Source: Usitatibacter palustris (GTDB taxonomy: Bacteria; Pseudomonadota; Gammaproteobacteria; Burkholderiales; Usitatibacteraceae). From it: a stretch of DNA of 64,000 nucleotides. The notes under the pieces are model-generated. The model was not told the origin of the DNA. It made no database searches and saw only the letters and a program-made list of their open reading frames with translations. The stretch is from positions 1,736,001 to 1,800,000 of the forward strand of contig NZ_CP053073.1 of NCBI RefSeq assembly GCF_013003985.1, written 5' to 3'. The position numbers were made by a program, and so were the translations under genes. Shown here in pieces: positions 61,600-64,000 of the stretch (position 1 is its first letter; every line of letters begins with the position of its first letter).

Positions 61600-62183
61600 A
61601 GACGCAAGCCGCGACAAAGCTGCTCATCGCATCACTCGCCGTGTTCCTCGCAAGCTGCGCAACCGGCGCGGGCGACAGCGTCGACAAGCGCCGCGATGCC
61701 CTTCGCAAGATCCACGACGAAACGCTCGTGGAGTTCTACAAGACGAAGCCCGAGATCAAGGCCGAGCTCGAGGCCGCCGTGGGCTATGGCGTTTTCGACG
61801 GCTCGCAGGTGAACGTGGTGCTCTTCGTGGGTTCGCTGGGCGCGGGTGTGCTCGTCGACAACAAGGACAAGAAGGAAACGTTCATGAAGCTCGCGCGCGC
61901 CGGCACCGGCCCGGGCGTGGGCTACAAGAGCTATCGCCAGCTGCTCGTGTTCAAGGACCGCACGCTGTTCGATGCGTTCCGCACGGTCGGCGCGGACGTT
62001 GGCGCGTCCGCGGACGCGACGATGAAGACGAAGGCAACCGGTGGCGTGTCCCTCGACGGCAGCGTGTCGTTCAACCCGCTGCTCTCGGTGTACCAGTACA
62101 CGGAACGCGGCGCGCTTCTCCAGGCGAACTGGGGCGGCGTCGCGTACCTGCCCGATGAAGAACTGAATGCCCCGCCGCGCTGA
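61596..62183 (+). CDS. SYLF-domain (YSC84-like) lipoprotein
   Basis: The 195-residue protein has a lipoprotein signal with the lipobox LASC (Cys at residue 21), then a SYLF domain: AVGYGVFDGSQVNVVLFVGSLGAGVLVDN, a TGPGVGYKSYRQLLVF segment and DVGASADATMKTKATGG. SYLF proteins bind lipids or amyloid-like ligands; in bacteria they are envelope lipoproteins of unclear function. It is translationally coupled to the exosortase H partner (ATGA), which is the only hint of a shared envelope role. Confidence 0.87.
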   Translation: MKTQAATKLLIASLAVFLASCATGAGDSVDKRRDALRKIHDETLVEFYKTKPEIKAELEAAVGYGVFDGSQVNVVLFVGSLGAGVLVDNKDKKETFMKLARAGTGPGVGYKSYRQLLVFKDRTLFDAFRTVGADVGASADATMKTKATGGVSLDGSVSFNPLLSVYQYTERGALLQANWGGVAYLPDEELNAPPR

Positions 62184-62190
62184 CGGCACT

Positions 62191-62196
62191 TATAAT
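62191..62196 (+). promoter_or_regulatory. -10 box before the TctC-type gene
   Basis: TATAAT lies 33 bases before the ATG at 62229, in a GC-rich context. No TTGACA-like -35 is seen at 16-18 bases. The GGAGAAAG before the start codon is a good ribosome site. Confidence 0.55.
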
Positions 62197-62228
62197 TTGC
62201 ACGAACCGTTCCGGAGAAAGACAGAACC

Positions 62229-63191
62229 ATGAAACGCCTTGCACTGACCCTCGTCGCGCTGGCGGGACTCGGGATCGCGACCGCATCGCTGGCCCAGCCC
62301 TATCCCAACAAGACCGTGAAGATCATCGCGCCCGTCGCACCTGGCGGCGGTGTCGACCTCACCGCGCGCACGGTGGCCGAAGCGCTCACCAAGTCGCTGG
62401 GCCAGTCCTTCATCGTCGAGAACATCTCGGGTGGCGGCGGCGTGATCGCTTCGCAGAACGTGAAGAATGCGGCGCCCGATGGCTACACGCTGATGCTGGG
62501 CTACGTCGCCACGCACGGCACGGTGCCCGCGGTGCGCAAGGTTCCTTACGACGCGCTCGCCGACTTCACGCCGATCGCGATGGTGGCGGGCACGCCCAAC
62601 GTGCTCGTCGTCGGCGCGAACGTGCCGGTGAAGGACCTGAAGGGTCTCGTCGATTATGCAAAGAAGGAGAAGGTGAGTTATGGCTCGGCGGGGCAGGGCT
62701 CGCTCACGCACCTCGCGATGGAGCAACTCAAGCTCGCCGGCGGCTTCGATGCGGTGCATGCGCCGTATCGCGGCATCGGCCCGGCGATCACCGATGTCCT
62801 CGGCGGCCAGACGCAGATGATGATGCCCGGTCTTGCCGCGGCGCTTCCGCACATCAGGGCCGGCAAGATGAAGCCCATCGCCATCACCGGCGAGCGGCGC
62901 CACCCGCTGTTGCCCGATACGCCGACCTTCGAGGAATTGGGCTACAAGGGCTTCACGGGCGTGCAGTGGTACGCCATCGTCGGCCCCGCGAAGATGGCGC
63001 CGGAAGTCGTGAAGCGCCTCAATGACGAAATCAACAAGGCGATCGGCACGCCGGAGCTGCGCCAACGCTTGTCGGGCGAAGCGCTCGATCCCATGCCCAT
63101 GACGCCGGAGCAATTCGGCCGCTTCATGCAGGCCGACATCGCGCGCTGGTGGAAGCTCGCCCAGGACCGCGGCATCAAGCTCGAAGACTGA
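62229..63191 (+). CDS. Tripartite tricarboxylate transporter substrate-binding protein (Bug/TctC family)
   Basis: This 320-residue periplasmic protein has a signal peptide (to SLAQ, residue about 23) and Bug-family features: YPNKTVKIIAPVAPGGGVDLTAR, NISGGGGVIASQNVKNAAPDGYTLMLGY, YGSAGQGSLTHLAMEQLKLAGG and the AIAITGERR-like IAITGERRHPLLPDTPTFEE. Bug proteins bind small carboxylates and are greatly expanded in betaproteobacteria. No TctAB membrane genes are nearby. The gene is coupled by one base (TGATG) to an MmgE/PrpD-family gene, so the ligand may be that enzyme's substrate. Confidence 0.93.
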   Translation: MKRLALTLVALAGLGIATASLAQPYPNKTVKIIAPVAPGGGVDLTARTVAEALTKSLGQSFIVENISGGGGVIASQNVKNAAPDGYTLMLGYVATHGTVPAVRKVPYDALADFTPIAMVAGTPNVLVVGANVPVKDLKGLVDYAKKEKVSYGSAGQGSLTHLAMEQLKLAGGFDAVHAPYRGIGPAITDVLGGQTQMMMPGLAAALPHIRAGKMKPIAITGERRHPLLPDTPTFEELGYKGFTGVQWYAIVGPAKMAPEVVKRLNDEINKAIGTPELRQRLSGEALDPMPMTPEQFGRFMQADIARWWKLAQDRGIKLED

Positions 63192-64000
63192 TGGCGCGCA
63201 ACACGAAGGTCGCGGCGGACCCCAACGCGCCGCCGGTCACCCGCACGCTCGCGAAGCTCGTCGCCACGCATCCGTCGCGCGGCTGGAGCGATGACGTCGA
63301 GCACCAGGCCCATCGCACGTTCCTCAACTGGGTGGGCTGCGCCATTGGTGCTGCGCGCCACGACAGCGTGGAGGCGACGCTCGCCGCGCTCGCGATGATG
63401 AAGCCTTCGCCGCAGTCCTCCGTGCTCGGCCGCAGCGAGAAGGTCGACATGGCCGGCGCCGCGCTCGCCAACGGCATCTCGTCGCACACGTTCGATTTCG
63501 ACGACACGCACCTGCGCACGATCATCCATCCGGCGGGGCCCGTGGCCTCGGCGCTGCTCGCACTTGCGGAAGTCACGGGTGCGACCGGCCGACAGGTGAT
63601 CGACGCGCTCGTCCTTGGCGTCGATGTCTCGTGCCGCGTGGGCAACATGATGTATCCCGAACACTACGACCGCGGCTGGCACATCACCGGCTCCACCGGC
63701 ACGCTCGGCGCGGCCGCGGGTTGCGCGCGCTTGCTCAGTCTCGATGAAGCGAAGACCACGATGGCGCTGGGCATCGCCGCTTCGCAGCCCATCGGCATGC
63801 GCGAGCAGTTCGGCACGATGACCAAGCCCTTCCATCCGGGCGGTGCCGCGCGGGCGGGGTTGATGAGCGCGCTGCTGGCGAAGAACGGTTTCACCGCGAG
63901 CCCGCGGGCCATCGAGGCCGCGCGCGGCTACGCGCAGACGGTGTCCACCAAGAACGACTGGAACGAGATCACCGACCAGCTCGGCCAGCGCTTCGAGATC
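63191..64000 (+). CDS. MmgE/PrpD family protein, N-terminal part
   Basis: The frame runs off the end of the window; 270 codons are visible and the C-terminal domain is missing. The sequence matches the MmgE/PrpD fold, which includes 2-methylcitrate dehydratase and cis-aconitate decarboxylase: FLNWVGCAIGAARHDS, the helical motif ANGISSHTFDFDDTHL, IIHPAGPVASALLALAE and GWHITGSTGTLGAAAGCA with the active-site His. The sequence does not tell dehydratase from other activities. It is translationally coupled to the Bug-type binding protein, a frequent pairing that suggests uptake and use of one acid. Confidence 0.9.
   Translation, partial: MARNTKVAADPNAPPVTRTLAKLVATHPSRGWSDDVEHQAHRTFLNWVGCAIGAARHDSVEATLAALAMMKPSPQSSVLGRSEKVDMAGAALANGISSHTFDFDDTHLRTIIHPAGPVASALLALAEVTGATGRQVIDALVLGVDVSCRVGNMMYPEHYDRGWHITGSTGTLGAAAGCARLLSLDEAKTTMALGIAASQPIGMREQFGTMTKPFHPGGAARAGLMSALLAKNGFTASPRAIEAARGYAQTVSTKNDWNEITDQLGQRFEI

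Overview
The window looks like a chromosomal segment of a high-GC, Gram-negative betaproteobacterium. The evidence is the sdhB-sdhE-gltA-sucA-sucB-lpd-zapE gene order, a hexameric-type citrate synthase, Bug/TctC-type and LivK-type binding proteins, and an exosortase H pair. The genus cannot be fixed from the sequence alone. No rRNA, tRNA, CRISPR array, transposase or integrase was seen. Coding density is very high: no gap between genes reaches 300 bases, and many neighbours overlap by 1-4 bases.

Region 1 (1-10400) is a TCA-cycle block: the end of sdhA, sdhB, sdhE, gltA, sucA, sucB, two small membrane-protein genes, lpd and zapE. Region 2 (10399-16850) holds two unusual gene fusions. The first joins an acryloyl-CoA reductase (AcuI/YhdH type) to a propionyl-CoA synthetase (PrpE type). 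The second joins PabB to 5-formyltetrahydrofolate cyclo-ligase and is followed by folD. Region 3 (16961-22038) has acyl-CoA and lipid genes: an acyl-CoA synthetase, an alpha/beta hydrolase, a PYROXD2-like flavoprotein and an enoyl-CoA hydratase.

Region 4 (22172-25947) is a two-gene cell-surface cassette: a TPR plus outer-membrane barrel protein resembling Slam/DUF560, and a secreted FecR-domain protein with two beta-rich repeats. Region 5 (26088-39051) contains a branched-chain amino acid ABC transporter (livGFKHM), a second acyl-CoA synthetase, an ABC-F protein, etfBA behind a PsrA-like operator, a long-form acyl-CoA dehydrogenase and mntP with a probable CTG start. Region 6 (39139-47113) has an RND efflux pair, a rhodanese, a PQQ-type sugar dehydrogenase, MtfA and secreted proteins of unknown role. 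Region 7 (47272-52687) covers a secreted lectin-like protein, an MHYT-domain hybrid histidine kinase, an orphan helix-turn-helix regulator carrying a 21-bp palindromic tandem repeat, and a diguanylate cyclase.

Region 8 (52707-58608) is a minus-strand valine-catabolism cluster: FAH-family hydrolase, 3-hydroxyisobutyryl-CoA hydrolase, enoyl-CoA hydratase, mmsB and mmsA. It is divergent from a sensor kinase-like protein that has lost its phospho-acceptor histidine. Region 9 (60462-64000) carries exosortase H and its partner membrane protein, a SYLF lipoprotein, a TctC-type binding protein and the start of an MmgE/PrpD-family gene.

The metabolic theme is acyl-CoA chemistry feeding the TCA cycle: uptake of branched-chain amino acids, valine degradation to propionyl-CoA, activation of short acids, and ETF-linked dehydrogenation. 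Three families of intergenic palindromes are scattered through the window: a TGTCATCCTGAG family (three full and two half copies), a GGGGACAG-type terminator hairpin (two places), and one pair of 34-bp perfect inverted arms.
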